Of a stretch of DNA of 14,484 nucleotides, positions 7,064-13,302 are shown piece by piece (position 1 is the first letter of the stretch; each line of letters starts with the position of its first letter). This DNA is from DASSBG01 sp964583865 (GTDB lineage Bacteria; Pseudomonadota; Gammaproteobacteria; Xanthomonadales; Rhodanobacteraceae), in the NCBI GenBank assembly GCA_964583865.1, contig CAZOXZ010000060.1, positions 1 to 14,484 on the forward strand. Reading direction: 5' to 3'. The notes below the pieces were generated by a model. The model was given only the letters and a program-made list of their open reading frames with translations. It was not told the DNA's origin and made no database searches. The position numbers and the translations under genes were made by a program.

Positions 7064-8521
7064 ATGACCATGATTTCACGTCTTGCCGTGGCGGCCCTTG
7101 CGACGACGATGCTGTTGGCGCTTGTCCCGGTTGCCGTGGCCCAGAGTCCGGCCGCGGCGCAGCGCGCTGCGGTGCAACAGGCCGTGCAGGAGGCCCAGAA
7201 GCTCACCGAGGAGCAGATCAAGGATTCGCGCGACGTGGCGGCGTTGCAGAAGCTGACCGAGCTGTACCAGTATGCCGGCGACAAGAAGCGCTACCGCTGG
7301 ACGCTCGAGACCCTCAGCAACTTGTTGCCGGGCAGCCTGCCGGTCAAGCTGGCGCTGGCGGTCAGTTATGCCTCCGATGACATGAAGACGCAGGCCTACG
7401 ATCTGCTCTTGCGCATGCAGGCGCAGGGCTTCGGGATGGACCTCGAGAATGCACCCGAGTTCGAGAAGATCAGCGACACCGAAGTCTGGGGTTACATCGT
7501 CAAGAACCTGAAGGTGAACCTCGAGCCGTTCGGCGAGGGGCGCAAGGCGTTTGATCTCCCGGCAAGGGACCTGCTGTTCAACGCCCTGGCCTGGGACCCG
7601 GTGCACGACAAGTTCCTGGTTGGCAGCGTGCGCGAGGGAAATATCTACCACGCTGACAGCAGCGGCAAGATCAGCAAGTTCATCGATGCCGACAACAGCA
7701 ACAAGCTGTGGGCGACCATGGACATGGCAGTCGATGCCAAGCGCGAGCGCCTTTGGGTTGCCACCACCTCCGCGGTCGATTTCAGGGGCTACAACACCGA
7801 CAACGCGGGCAAGGCGGCGCTGGTCGAGTTCAACTTGAAGAACGGCAAGCTGCTGCACCGTTACCCGCTGGACGGTTATGAGGTGTACCTGACCACGATC
7901 GCCGTCGGGCCGGATGGCACGGTGTACGCGGCCGATGGCATCAACCGCGTCATCTACACGGTCGCCGATGGCAAGCTGAAAGAGATGACACGCAATGAAC
8001 GCCTGAATGACATCAGCGCGCTGGCGGTCAGCCCGGATGGCAAGCGCTTGTACATCGCGGACACGGTCCTGGGCATCATCGGCCTGGACCTCGACAGTGG
8101 CGAGGCGTTCGCGCTGGCCTACAACCCGGCCACCTTGTTGTTGCCGGGCATTGTCGACATGCACATCTACAAGGATGCCCTGGTGGTGATCCAGCCGGGC
8201 ATGCAACCACAGCGTGTCATGCGTCTGCGGCTGTCCGATGACGGTCGCAAGGTGCTGAAAGCCATGCCGCTGGACGCGGCCCAGCCCTTGTTCAAGCTTC
8301 TCGGCCAGGGTGCGATCGTGGGCAACAAGCTGTACTTCATGACCAATAGCGAGCGCAGCAAGTATGGGCGCTACGGCACGCTGCGCGAGGGTGCTGTTCT
8401 GGGCCCGGTGCATGTGTACGAGTCCAAGCTCGACTTTGCCTGGGACAACAGCGTCAGTGGCGGACCGACGCCGCTTCCGGCGGCACGGCCGGGCATCAGC
8501 AAGGGCGTGGAAAGCCACTGA
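7064..8521 (+). CDS. Secreted beta-propeller protein, SMP-30/NHL-like
   Basis: A 485-residue protein with a Sec signal peptide: positive start, hydrophobic core and AVA-Q cleavage site after residue 26. The mature N-terminus (about 30-170) is helical and TPR-like (LTELYQYAGDKKRYRWTLE, LKLALAVSYASDD-like pairs). From about residue 180 the protein is a repeated beta-strand propeller with blades such as LAWDPVHDKFLVGSVREGNI, AVGPDGTVYAADGINRVIYT and AVSPDGKRLYIADTVLGI. These resemble SMP-30/gluconolactonase and NHL propellers. It would act in the periplasm; no catalytic residues can be assigned, so enzyme versus binding scaffold is open. GAAGG seven bases upstream supports the ATG at 7064 over the in-frame ATG at 6977, which would bury the signal peptide. 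It is probably monocistronic. Confidence 0.85.
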   Translation: MTMISRLAVAALATTMLLALVPVAVAQSPAAAQRAAVQQAVQEAQKLTEEQIKDSRDVAALQKLTELYQYAGDKKRYRWTLETLSNLLPGSLPVKLALAVSYASDDMKTQAYDLLLRMQAQGFGMDLENAPEFEKISDTEVWGYIVKNLKVNLEPFGEGRKAFDLPARDLLFNALAWDPVHDKFLVGSVREGNIYHADSSGKISKFIDADNSNKLWATMDMAVDAKRERLWVATTSAVDFRGYNTDNAGKAALVEFNLKNGKLLHRYPLDGYEVYLTTIAVGPDGTVYAADGINRVIYTVADGKLKEMTRNERLNDISALAVSPDGKRLYIADTVLGIIGLDLDSGEAFALAYNPATLLLPGIVDMHIYKDALVVIQPGMQPQRVMRLRLSDDGRKVLKAMPLDAAQPLFKLLGQGAIVGNKLYFMTNSERSKYGRYGTLREGAVLGPVHVYESKLDFAWDNSVSGGPTPLPAARPGISKGVESH

Positions 8522-8559
8522 TTCCTGGAAGCGGGGACGTGCGTGTGCCGGCCACGCGC

Positions 8560-8606
8560 CTGGGCAAATCCACAGGACGGGATTTTCCCGGGCTCTGGGC
8601 AAATCC
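8560..8606. repeat. Duplicated 12-nt repeat flanking a segment complementary to both copies
   Basis: CTGGGCAAATCC occurs at 8560-8571 and again at 8595-8606. Between them, GGATTTTCCC (8580-8589) can pair with GGGCAAATCC of either copy: nine of ten pairs, one C/T mismatch, loops of 8 and 7 bases. The two hairpins are mutually exclusive. The element sits in the 118-nt convergent spacer between the propeller and exonuclease genes. It may act as a bidirectional 3'-end structure. A further small hairpin, CCGCA-CGA-TGCGG, follows at 8605-8617. Confidence 0.6.
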
Positions 8607-8639
8607 GCACGATGCGGGTCTACTCACGGATTCCGAGGC

Positions 8640-9530
8640 TCAATGGGCGCCGGCCAATGCCCCGATGCGCGAGCGCGTGCCTGATCCCAGTTGCAGTTGT
8701 TGGCACAGTCGATCGATGGCCGGACCATCGATGCCGGCCGGGCGGTAATCGTCTGCCTGGTCGGGCACCGGTGCATCGAGTGCGATGGTCGTCAACTGTC
8801 GGGACAGGCGTGCCATGTCCGCCTGCTCACGCAGCTTTCGGGCGATGCCGGCGGCACCACGGATGCGCAGGAACGGGACTTCGTCGATGCGTTCCAGCAA
8901 GGCATCCAGGTTGTCGAAGTGCGCCAGCAGGCTGGCAGCGGTCTTGGCGCCGATACCCGTGATGCCCGGGATGTTGTCCACGTTGTCACCGGCGAGCGCG
9001 AGAAAATCGATGACCTGGTCGGCACGCACGCCCATGCGTTCGGGAAGGTCCGCGGCGCACCAACGGCGGTCTCGGGCAAAGTCCCACTGCTCGTCACCGT
9101 CGCCCAGCAATTGCCCGAAGTCCTTGTCGGCGGACACCACCACGGCCGCAAAGTTCTCGGCACGCATGCAGTGGGCGGCACTGCCGATGAGGTCGTCGGC
9201 CTCGTAATCCGGGTCGGCGAGCACGCAAAGGCCGAGCGCCGCGGCCAGTTCGCGGCAGTATTCGAACTGCCGCCGCAGGCTTGCTGGCGGCAAGTCGCGG
9301 TTGGCCTTGTACTGCGGATAGATGGCGTTGCGAAACGAGGTGGTCAGGCTGACATCGAAAGCCATCGCCACGTGGCTTGGCCGCGCACGTTGCAGCAGGT
9401 CCAGCATGAAGCGGCAGAAACCGTGCACGGCATTGACCGGCTGGCCGTCAGTGTCGAAGAAGCGTTGCGGCATGCTGTGCCAGGCACGGAACACGTACAG
9501 GCTGGCATCGACGAGGTGAATCTGCTTCAC
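8640..9530 (-). CDS. Stand-alone 5'-3' exonuclease (PolA N-terminal/FEN-like)
   Basis: A 296-residue metal-dependent flap or 5'-3' nuclease matching the N-terminal nuclease domain of DNA polymerase I. Metal-site acidic residues are seen in order: LVDAS (Asp8), AFD (Asp59), DYEADDL (108-114, Glu110, Asp112, Asp113), SADKDFGQLL (Asp135, Asp137) and GDNVDNIPGITGIGAKTA (181-198, Asp182, Asp185). The last of these opens the helix-three-turn-helix DNA-binding motif. It is longer than E. coli Xni (251 residues), so a PolA-type exonuclease module is the closer description. No polymerase domain follows. The GTG start at 9530 is chosen because its GTGA overlaps the nitroreductase stop, indicating translational coupling, and because KQIHLVDAS is the expected first strand. 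Likely role: primer removal or flap processing in repair. Confidence 0.92.
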   Translation of the reverse strand: MKQIHLVDASLYVFRAWHSMPQRFFDTDGQPVNAVHGFCRFMLDLLQRARPSHVAMAFDVSLTTSFRNAIYPQYKANRDLPPASLRRQFEYCRELAAALGLCVLADPDYEADDLIGSAAHCMRAENFAAVVVSADKDFGQLLGDGDEQWDFARDRRWCAADLPERMGVRADQVIDFLALAGDNVDNIPGITGIGAKTAASLLAHFDNLDALLERIDEVPFLRIRGAAGIARKLREQADMARLSRQLTTIALDAPVPDQADDYRPAGIDGPAIDRLCQQLQLGSGTRSRIGALAGAH

Positions 9531-10096
9531 GGCCGCCAGTAACTGAGCTTGTCGGCCAGCTCCGGGCGGCGGCGTTCGGGCATGTCGCGATTGGCCGTGC
9601 CAAGGTGCACGAAACCGATGATGCGCTCGTCCGGCGTCAGGCCCAGCATCTCCGCCACCTCGCGGTCGTAGGCTGCCCAGCCGGTGAGGATCTGCCCCGA
9701 AAAGCCCATCGCGTGCGCCGCCAGCAGCAGGTTGTAGGCCGCGTAACTGGCGGCGATGATCTGCTCCTGGACCGGCACCTTGGGATGCTCCGGCCAGGTG
9801 CGTGCAACCACCGTTACCACGATCGGCGCGTGTTCGTAGCGCTCCCGGTCCTTGTCGCGCTTGCGTTCGGAGAGGTCCGGTTCGCGCGCCAGGTGCATCG
9901 CGGCAAGACGCCGCCCCAGTTCGCGCTTGGCGTCGCCTTCCAGTACCACGAAGCGCCACGGCGCCAGCTTGCCATGGTCCGGTACGCGCATGGCGAGGGT
10001 GAGCATTTGTTCCAGTTGTGTGCGGTCCGGGCCCGGATCGGTGAGTTGCAGCGTGGGCGTGGAGCGGCGACTGGTGAGGAATTCGAGTGCGTTCAT
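9527..10096 (-). CDS. Nitroreductase family FMN oxidoreductase, YdjA-like
   Basis: A 189-residue flavoprotein close in size to E. coli YdjA (183). Visible features are FLTSRRSTP (6-14; FMN phosphate-binding Arg/Ser), AMRVPDHGKLAPWRFVVLEG (35-54; the VPDHGKLxPWRF block is characteristic of this subgroup), the central helix QIIAASYAAYNLLLAAHAMG (112-131) and GFVHLGT (161-167). The family reduces nitroaromatics or quinones with NAD(P)H through FMN, as a dimer; the physiological substrate is unknown. The ATG at 10096 starts the first helix, although the frame is open to 10210. No Shine-Dalgarno sequence is present and a -10-like TACACT ends six bases upstream, so a leaderless transcript is possible. 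It is translationally coupled to the exonuclease downstream. Confidence 0.93.
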   Translation of the reverse strand: MNALEFLTSRRSTPTLQLTDPGPDRTQLEQMLTLAMRVPDHGKLAPWRFVVLEGDAKRELGRRLAAMHLAREPDLSERKRDKDRERYEHAPIVVTVVARTWPEHPKVPVQEQIIAASYAAYNLLLAAHAMGFSGQILTGWAAYDREVAEMLGLTPDERIIGFVHLGTANRDMPERRRPELADKLSYWRP

Positions 10097-10102
10097 GCCA
10101 CA

Positions 10103-10132
10103 AGTGTAGCCGGCATGGCAGGCGCGTGTCGC
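10103..10132 (-). promoter_or_regulatory. Candidate promoter of the nitroreductase-exonuclease operon
   Basis: Reading the minus strand: GCGACA (10132-10127), 18 bases, TACACT (10108-10103). Four of six bases match each sigma-70 hexamer or better. The start site would fall at or beside the ATG at 10096. Confidence 0.4.
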
Positions 10133-10165
10133 GCTTCCGTGGTCGCCCTCGTCGATGCTGCGGGT

Positions 10166-10171
10166 TACACT
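10166..10171 (+). promoter_or_regulatory. Candidate -10 element for transhydrogenase subunit alpha-1
   Basis: TACACT in the context GGTTACACT lies 32 bases before the ATG at 10204. No clear -35 hexamer is visible. Confidence 0.3.
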
Positions 10172-10203
10172 GGCGGCATTGTTCCGACCCGATGGGGAAG
10201 CGC

Positions 10204-11307
10204 ATGACAATCAGGCTGGCCGCGTTGCGCGAGAGAGTTGACGGTGAACGGCGTGTCGCCATTACGCCGGAGGTGGCCGAGAAGCTGGGCAAGCTGGGTG
10301 CCCAGGTCCTGCTGGAGCCGGAGGCCGGTCAGGAGGCGGGTTTCCCCGATCAGGAATACCACGATGTCAGCTGGCAGGAAGCCGACGAATTGCTGGCACA
10401 CACCGACGTGTTGCTGTGTGTCCAGCCGCCGCCGGAGGACCTGGTCGAGAAGCTGGATGCGGGCACGGTGTTGATCGGTCAGCTGCAGCCGCATGCCGAC
10501 CAGATTCGACTGTCTGCCTGGGCCGAGCAAGGCCTGACCGCGTTTGCCATGGAATTGCTGCCGCGCACGACGCGGGCCCAGGCCATGGATGTGCTGTCCT
10601 CGCAGGCCGCCGTGGCCGGATACCGTGCCATGCTGATCGCCGCCGAGGCGGCGCCACGGTTCTTTCCCATGCTGACTACCGCGGCCGGCACCATCCGACC
10701 GGCGTCGGTGCTGGTCATCGGTGCCGGCGTGGCCGGTCTTCAGGCCATCGCCACGGCGCGGCGCCTGGGTGCGCAGGTGGAAGGCTATGACGTGCGCCCG
10801 GAGACCGCCGAGCAGGTGCGCTCGCTTGGTGCGCGCTTTCTGGAACTCGGCGTCGCGGCGGCCGGCAGCGGTGGTTATGCACGCGAGCTGGACGAAAACG
10901 AGAAGAAGGCCCAGGCCGAGGCGCTGGCCGGGCATTTGCGCAAGATGGACGTGGTAGTCACCACAGCTGCCGTGCCCGGGCGACGCGCGCCGACCATCGT
11001 CAGCGCGGAAATGGTCGCGGGCATGCGCCCGGGCTCATTGATTGTCGACCTTGCGGCCCAGAGCGGTGGCAATTGCGAGGTGACCGAACCGGGCGAACGG
11101 GTCTGCCATCATGGTGTCGAGGTTATCGGTCCGCTGGACCTGGCGGCTGGCGCGGCAACGTCGGCCAGCGCCATGTACTCGCGCAACCTGCTGAGTTTCG
11201 TCGGCCTGCTGCTCGAAGGCGATCAGCTGACTATCGATTTCGACGACGAACTCCTGGATGCCACGTGCGTTTGCCGCGACGGCACGGTGCGTTTCCCGCG
11301 CAAGTGA
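10204..11307 (+). CDS. pntAA: NAD(P) transhydrogenase subunit alpha, part 1 (NAD-binding domain I)
   Basis: A 367-residue cytosolic NAD(H)-binding subunit of the proton-translocating transhydrogenase, which moves hydride between NADH and NADP+ using the proton gradient. It has the alanine dehydrogenase/PNT N-terminal domain (RVDGERRVAITPEVAEKL, 11-28), the ELLPRTTRAQAMDVLSSQA segment (117-135), and a Rossmann fold with VLVIGAGVAGLQA (169-181) and Asp196 in GYDVRPE for the NAD ribose. GSLIVDLAAQSGGN (277-290) follows. It lacks the membrane part, which is encoded separately as in Rhodospirillum-type three-subunit enzymes. GGGGAAG lies just before the ATG. Unusually, the next gene on this strand is not alpha-2: an antiparallel three-gene operon intervenes. 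Confidence 0.96.
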   Translation: MTIRLAALRERVDGERRVAITPEVAEKLGKLGAQVLLEPEAGQEAGFPDQEYHDVSWQEADELLAHTDVLLCVQPPPEDLVEKLDAGTVLIGQLQPHADQIRLSAWAEQGLTAFAMELLPRTTRAQAMDVLSSQAAVAGYRAMLIAAEAAPRFFPMLTTAAGTIRPASVLVIGAGVAGLQAIATARRLGAQVEGYDVRPETAEQVRSLGARFLELGVAAAGSGGYARELDENEKKAQAEALAGHLRKMDVVVTTAAVPGRRAPTIVSAEMVAGMRPGSLIVDLAAQSGGNCEVTEPGERVCHHGVEVIGPLDLAAGAATSASAMYSRNLLSFVGLLLEGDQLTIDFDDELLDATCVCRDGTVRFPRK

Positions 11308-11345
11308 CCGGTCGCTGCCCGGAGGGCCGTGAGGGTTTGCGCGGA

Positions 11346-11789
11346 TCAATCGTCATCATCCCGCGCGTGGCGAGTTGCGGCCGGATTCGGGGTGCGTGCG
11401 GGCGAACGGGGACGCTCGGCACGTTCGCGATGCCATTGTTCGCGCAGGGCCTTGCGCCGTTCGCTCGGCAGCGACTTGTAGCGCCGGTAGGCACGCAGAA
11501 CGCGGCGACGCTCGGCAGGTGACATGCGCTGGAATGCCTTGCGCCGATCATGATCGGCGCGGGGCGGCTGGTCCGGCTCCATGAAGCGCAAGCGCGAGTG
11601 CGATTCGCGCCCGGACGCGGGCGTGTTTATGCGGGGCGGCGGCATCGTCCGTCTTGATTCCGGTGGCGGCGTATTGCTGGATTGTCGCGCCGGCCGGGGT
11701 GGGTCCGGCGGTGCCTGGGCCACGGCGGGTACGGTCGTGAACGCAAGGCTCATGGCCAGGGCCGCGATGATGGGGTGACGTGGGCGCAT
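11346..11789 (-). CDS. Secreted Arg/Pro-rich DUF3106-like protein
   Basis: A 147-residue exported protein: signal peptide 1-24 (cleavage at AVA-Q), a Pro-rich linker (25-60), then a charged helical region with RRKAFQRMSPAERRRVLRAY (82-101) and KSLPSERRKALREQWHRERA (105-124), ending in four Asp. The 'MSPAERRRVL...LPSERRKALREQW' pattern is that of DUF3106. Function is unknown; such small periplasmic helical proteins may bind metals or partner proteins. Start at 11789 is preferred over 11801 because GGAGG sits five bases upstream of it, overlapping the other ATG. It is third in a tight operon, 15 nt after the candidate anti-sigma gene, and convergent with transhydrogenase alpha-1 (38 nt apart). 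Confidence 0.75.
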   Translation of the reverse strand: MRPRHPIIAALAMSLAFTTVPAVAQAPPDPPRPARQSSNTPPPESRRTMPPPRINTPASGRESHSRLRFMEPDQPPRADHDRRKAFQRMSPAERRRVLRAYRRYKSLPSERRKALREQWHRERAERPRSPARTPNPAATRHARDDDD

Positions 11790-11794
11790 GGGGG

Positions 11795-11799
11795 CCTCC
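11795..11799 (-). promoter_or_regulatory. Ribosome binding site of the DUF3106-like gene
   Basis: Minus-strand GGAGG, five bases before the ATG at 11789. It makes the ATG at 11801 unlikely, since that codon lies immediately upstream of this site. Confidence 0.65.
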
Positions 11800-11804
11800 A
11801 TGGA

Positions 11805-12167
11805 TCAATGCCGGGCCTGCGCGGCCGAGTCGTGGGCCGCCAGCCAACGGTAGAAGTCAAGGTTCTGGTACAGGTCGGGCGGGGCATCGGCGGTTGCGAG
11901 CGCCGGCACTGTCGCCTGGCGTGTTGCCGGGGATGCCAGGTCGTGGCGTTGGCCGAGCGGGCTCCAGCCGATCACCAGTGCGGCGAGTGCTGCGGCAGCA
12001 CCGGCCGGCATCAGCCACATCACGCGCGGCGTGCGCTGGCGTCGGTGGCCGGATACCGCGGCGGCACGTGTTTGTGCCAGGGCCTGGCGTTGCGTCAGCG
12101 GCAGATTGTGGCAGCTTTGCCGAAAGAGTTCGCGGGCGCGATGGTCGATTGATTTATCAGTGTTCAT
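11805..12167 (-). CDS. Single-pass membrane protein, DUF3619-like; candidate anti-sigma factor
   Basis: A 120-residue protein. An N-terminal cytosolic part (1-45) carries DHRARELFRQSCHNLPLTQR (8-27), a transmembrane helix spans about 50-68, and a ~50-residue periplasmic tail ends with LYQNLDFYRWLAAHD (99-113). The last motif resembles the C-terminus of DUF3619 proteins, which in other proteobacteria sit between a sigma factor and a DUF3106 gene, as here. Its ATG overlaps the sigma stop as ATGA, and GGAGG lies seven bases upstream inside the sigma gene. Position, size and topology fit a membrane anchor that holds the sigma factor, but no zinc-binding HxxxCxxC motif is present, so the anti-sigma role is inferred from context. 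Confidence 0.72.
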   Translation of the reverse strand: MNTDKSIDHRARELFRQSCHNLPLTQRQALAQTRAAAVSGHRRQRTPRVMWLMPAGAAAALAALVIGWSPLGQRHDLASPATRQATVPALATADAPPDLYQNLDFYRWLAAHDSAAQARH

Positions 12168-12757
12168 TTCCAGTCCTCCAGGCATTGGCCAAGGGCGGCC
12201 CGTGCGCGGGAAAGATGGGTTTTGACGCTGCCTTCCGAGCAGCCCATGACCCTGGCCGTGGTGCGTACGTCGAGCTCGTTGAGTACGCGCAGGCTGAAGG
12301 CCTCGTATTGCCGTGCCGGCAAGGTTCGCAAGGCCTGCTCCAGTGCCTGCATCGCCTCGACATCCGCCAGGGTCTCGAAAGGTCCCGGTGCCGTGTCGGC
12401 CGGCTCCTGTGGCGGCAAGGGCTCATGGTCCTTGTTGCGCCCGCCAACCCAGGTGCCGACGATGGAACGGACCTTGCGCCGGCGTTGCATGTCGATGATG
12501 CGGCGGCGCAGGATGGACCAGAACAGCGGCGTCCATTCGTCCGGTGGCCTGTTGGCATAGTGCGATGCCAGGCGCTCCATGGCGTCCTGCACCGCATCCA
12601 GGCCATCCTCGGGATTGCCCAGACGGATGCTGGCCGTGCGCAGGGCCGGGCGTTCCACCGAGGCCAGAAACGCGCCCAGATCACGGGCCGCCGTGGTACT
12701 GCCTTCGCCGATGGACGCGATGCTGGCCGTGTTTGCGTCTTGCATCTGCTTGCTCAT
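12164..12757 (-). CDS. Sigma-70 family (ECF-like) RNA polymerase sigma factor
   Basis: A 197-residue two-domain sigma factor. Region 2 spans about residues 27-95 (NPEDGLDAVQDAMERLASHY, then FWSILRRRIIDMQRRRKV for -10 recognition). A variable Pro-rich linker (about 96-132) follows, then region 4 (134-190) with LEQALRTLPARQYEAFSLRV and the helix-turn-helix DVRTTARVMGCSEGSVKTHLSRA that contacts the -35. It has no region 1 or 3, hence ECF-like. The start at 12757 is chosen from family length; ATG 12745 is an alternative, and neither has a strong ribosome binding site. The gene heads the operon sigma/DUF3619-like/DUF3106-like and diverges from transhydrogenase alpha-2. Target promoters are unknown; no convincing ECF-type motif is seen upstream. 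Confidence 0.93.
   Translation of the reverse strand: MSKQMQDANTASIASIGEGSTTAARDLGAFLASVERPALRTASIRLGNPEDGLDAVQDAMERLASHYANRPPDEWTPLFWSILRRRIIDMQRRRKVRSIVGTWVGGRNKDHEPLPPQEPADTAPGPFETLADVEAMQALEQALRTLPARQYEAFSLRVLNELDVRTTARVMGCSEGSVKTHLSRARAALGQCLEDWK
12175..12179 (-). promoter_or_regulatory. Ribosome binding site of the candidate anti-sigma gene
   Basis: Minus-strand GGAGG, seven bases before the ATG at 12167, embedded in the last codons of the sigma gene. Confidence 0.65.
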
Positions 12758-12889
12758 GTGGCTGCAATGACTCTCACCATGATCAACGCATGGATCAATC
12801 CTGTGGTTGACATCGTCACGATGAAACCTTCGAGCGCCGGATACAAGCGGCCGGCAGGCATCGATTGGCCTGGTACCGCGCCAAAAGGC

Positions 12890-12919
12890 TCGACCACCAG
12901 CCTGTCTGGCCCGTATGAT
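12890..12919 (+). promoter_or_regulatory. Candidate sigma-70 promoter for transhydrogenase alpha-2/beta
   Basis: TCGACC (12890-12895), 18 bases, then TATGAT (12914-12919), giving a start near 12926 and a leader of about 50 bases to the ATG at 12979. The -10 matches consensus at five of six positions and the -35 at four. This is the best promoter visible in the 221-nt divergent spacer 12758-12978; nothing comparable was found for the sigma gene. Confidence 0.5.
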
Positions 12920-12978
12920 GGCGCAGGAACGCGAGCACTCCATTGACACGCGTTGGCCATACACAAAGGGGCAGGCGG

Positions 12979-13302
12979 ATGATTGACGGATTTGTGGCAC
13001 TTTACATCTTCATGTTGGCAGCCTTTACCGGCTATGAAATCATCAGCCGGGTGCCGGTGATTCTGCACACGCCGTTGATGTCCGGCTCGAACTTCGTGCA
13101 CGGCATTGTCGTGGTGGGTGCCATGGTGGCGTTGGGCCACGCCGAGGACAACCTCAGTATTGCCGTGGCCTTCCTGGCCTTGTTGCTGGCGGCCGGCAAC
13201 GCCGTCGGCGGTTACGTCGTCACCGAGCGCATGCTGGAGATGTTCAAGCCCAGCGAGCGCAAGGGCGGTGACGCCAAGGGCACGACGGGAGACCAGGCAT
13301 GA
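12979..13302 (+). CDS. pntAB: NAD(P) transhydrogenase subunit alpha, part 2 (membrane)
   Basis: A 107-residue membrane subunit of the proton-pumping transhydrogenase with three transmembrane helices (about 3-22, 38-57, 62-82) and a charged cytosolic tail. The family block HTPLMSGSNFVHGIVVVGA (30-48) and the closing GGYVVTERMLEMFK (77-90) are clear. It contributes half of the proton channel together with subunit beta. Start at 12979 is preceded by AGGGG seven bases upstream; the frame is open to 12943 but the extra residues are not family-like. Its stop overlaps the beta start as ATGA. It is separated from alpha-1 by 1.67 kb of opposite-strand genes. Confidence 0.95.
   Translation: MIDGFVALYIFMLAAFTGYEIISRVPVILHTPLMSGSNFVHGIVVVGAMVALGHAEDNLSIAVAFLALLLAAGNAVGGYVVTERMLEMFKPSERKGGDAKGTTGDQA

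Noticed and set aside
7076..8602. 508-codon open frame antisense to the propeller gene
   Set aside because: The plus strand has a signal peptide and clear propeller blades. The antisense translation has no recognisable motif and no ribosome binding site.
10122..10134. GCGCG-TGT-CGCGC hairpin in the nitroreductase/alpha-1 spacer
   Set aside because: A 5-bp GC stem is expected by chance at this base composition, and it overlaps the likely nitroreductase -35.
11308..11345. Possible terminator between alpha-1 and the DUF3106-like gene
   Set aside because: Only a 4-bp GCCC/GGGC stem with a 3-base loop and no T run.
12781..12798. Direct repeat GATCAA-N6-GATCAA near the sigma start
   Set aside because: Six-base arms just upstream of the sigma start codon; too short to support a regulator site without conservation data.
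11343..12800. GGATCAATC at 11343-11351 and 12792-12800 as possible insertion footprints of the sigma operon
   Set aside because: Nine bases, one copy spanning a stop codon, with a related GGATCAAT at 11802. Short enough to be chance, and no transposase or integrase is present.
12943..12948. Perfect TTGACA -35 hexamer upstream of alpha-2 (another at 12807-12812)
   Set aside because: At 16-18 bases downstream neither has a -10-like hexamer; for this copy the position coincides with the ribosome binding site.
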